A stretch of 64,000 nt of DNA from Oscillospiraceae bacterium (GTDB taxonomy: Bacteria > Bacillota > Clostridia > Oscillospirales > Acutalibacteraceae), in assembly GCA_902769255.1 (NCBI GenBank), contig CACXOM010000015.1, forward strand, positions 1 to 64,000. The letters run 5' to 3'. Shown in pieces: positions 63,435-64,000 of the stretch. Made by a program: the position numbers and the translations under genes. Within the stretch, counting starts at the first letter, position 1; the number at the start of each line of letters is the position of its first letter. Under the pieces are notes generated by a model. The model did no database searches. It was not told the DNA's origin and saw only the letters and a program-made list of their open reading frames with translations.

Positions 63435-64000
63435 CTACTCCTCTGGGTGTTTATTACGTATTAGTATTCTTTTAAATGTTGGACAAGCTTTGCCGTTATT
63501 ATCATAATAAACAACGCTCGTCATATTTGCAGTGTAATGTCCACGACCACCTTGTTTCCTATAGTTTGACATCCATTCTTCACCTATTCTTTGAACTCCC
63601 ATCCAATCTGATCCATATAATCCTGTGAAATCTGCACAGCCTATTATTTCAAATTGGTCGGGGTTATATTTATTCAAAAATGTTATTGGCACACCCATTT
63701 TGCCTTCATAATCTCGTGGTATATCAGTTACTTTTGAAACCTCAATTGCGTCGTAGTTTATGTATTTTGGATATTCTTCAGGTATATACTTTTTGGTGAG
63801 TATCATTTCTTCATGACGCTTTTTTAGATCTAAATTTGTATACCACATAATGCCTTTTACGAAAGCATACTTAATACCATTTTCAATTTTTCCGGTTTTT
63901 TCTGTTAGATCATAGTATTCAGGTACTCTAAAATATCTATTGCTTCCATTTGTTGTGACTCCCCAAAAGATTTTGTTTTCTTTAATATAAGGAAATATTT
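63435..64000 (-). CDS. EcoRI-family adenine-specific DNA methyltransferase (5' end beyond window)
   Basis: The last 188 or so residues of a protein whose frame is open to the window edge. FWGVTTNGSNRYFRVPEYY, MWYTNLDLKKRHEEMILTKK, YPKYINYDAIEVSKVTDIP and GVPITFLNKYNPDQFEIIG are the C-terminal blocks of the EcoRI methylase family (N6-adenine methyltransferases). The SAM and NPPY-type motifs would lie upstream, out of view. The late start at 63848 is internal. It would protect host DNA from the nuclease encoded just downstream. Confidence 0.88.
   Translation of the reverse strand, partial: IFPYIKENKIFWGVTTNGSNRYFRVPEYYDLTEKTGKIENGIKYAFVKGIMWYTNLDLKKRHEEMILTKKYIPEEYPKYINYDAIEVSKVTDIPRDYEGKMGVPITFLNKYNPDQFEIIGCADFTGLYGSDWMGVQRIGEEWMSNYRKQGGRGHYTANMTSVVYYDNNGKACPTFKRILIRNKHPEE

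Overview
The window looks like chromosomal DNA of an anaerobic, low-GC Gram-positive bacterium of the class Clostridia, most likely an Oscillospiraceae/Ruminococcaceae gut or rumen organism. The grounds are AT-rich DNA, TTGACA/TATAAT promoters with 17-bp spacers, strong GGAGG ribosome sites, dapF, a V-type (Ntp-like) ATPase instead of an F-type operon, and dockerin/cohesin (cellulosome) proteins next to a GH9 cellulase. Genus and species cannot be fixed from sequence reading alone.

Layout. 1-9 kb: a modular intergenic repeat, then housekeeping genes (SpoIID-like protein, dapF, AlkD-like repair protein, glyA, rarA) and a second copy of the repeat, followed by a small XRE regulator and a DUF1492-type protein. 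9-14.6 kb: a sugar-type ABC binding protein, a D-2-hydroxyacid dehydrogenase, an MsmX/UgpC-type ABC ATPase, a pseudouridine synthase and a DUF4830 protein. 14.6-27.5 kb: a plant-polysaccharide island with a dockerin-GH9 cellulase, a decayed GH5-type gene and a frameshifted GH3 on the minus strand; a divergent mono-cohesin scaffoldin; a surface protein split by an in-frame stop; and a PocR/AraC-type regulator. 27.5-37.4 kb: tRNA-Arg and a complete V-type ATPase operon in the Enterococcus ntp order (F-I-K-E-C-G-A-B-D). 37.6-39.9 kb: cysteine desulfurase, IscU, a TSCPD protein, then a broken and an intact tRNA-Pro copy. 40.1-44.7 kb: a diguanylate cyclase and a GGDEF-EAL phosphodiesterase. 44.8-60.3 kb: an exopolysaccharide locus (priming transferase, glycosyltransferases, flippase, polymerase, pyruvyl transferase, acetyltransferase) ending in two paralogous Wzz-like proteins, the second fused to a degenerate GGDEF domain. 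60.3-64 kb: small genes, a chimeric gene remnant (iron alcohol dehydrogenase start joined to a GH31 end), and a DUF262-HNH endonuclease gene preceded by an EcoRI-family methyltransferase that runs off the window.

How it fits together. The two divergent promoter regions of the cellulosome island carry the same architecture, GTGCAC-N15-GTGCAT followed after exactly 31 bp by a -10 box, one in front of the scaffoldin and one in front of the surface protein. This points to a small regulon, plausibly run by the adjacent PocR/AraC regulator. The exopolysaccharide locus has no visible tyrosine kinase; its cytoplasmic control module appears to be a GGDEF-like domain, with c-di-GMP making and breaking enzymes encoded next door. 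Several carbohydrate genes (GH3, GH5, GH31, surface protein) are broken while housekeeping genes are intact, which suggests either recent erosion of fibre degradation or local sequence error.
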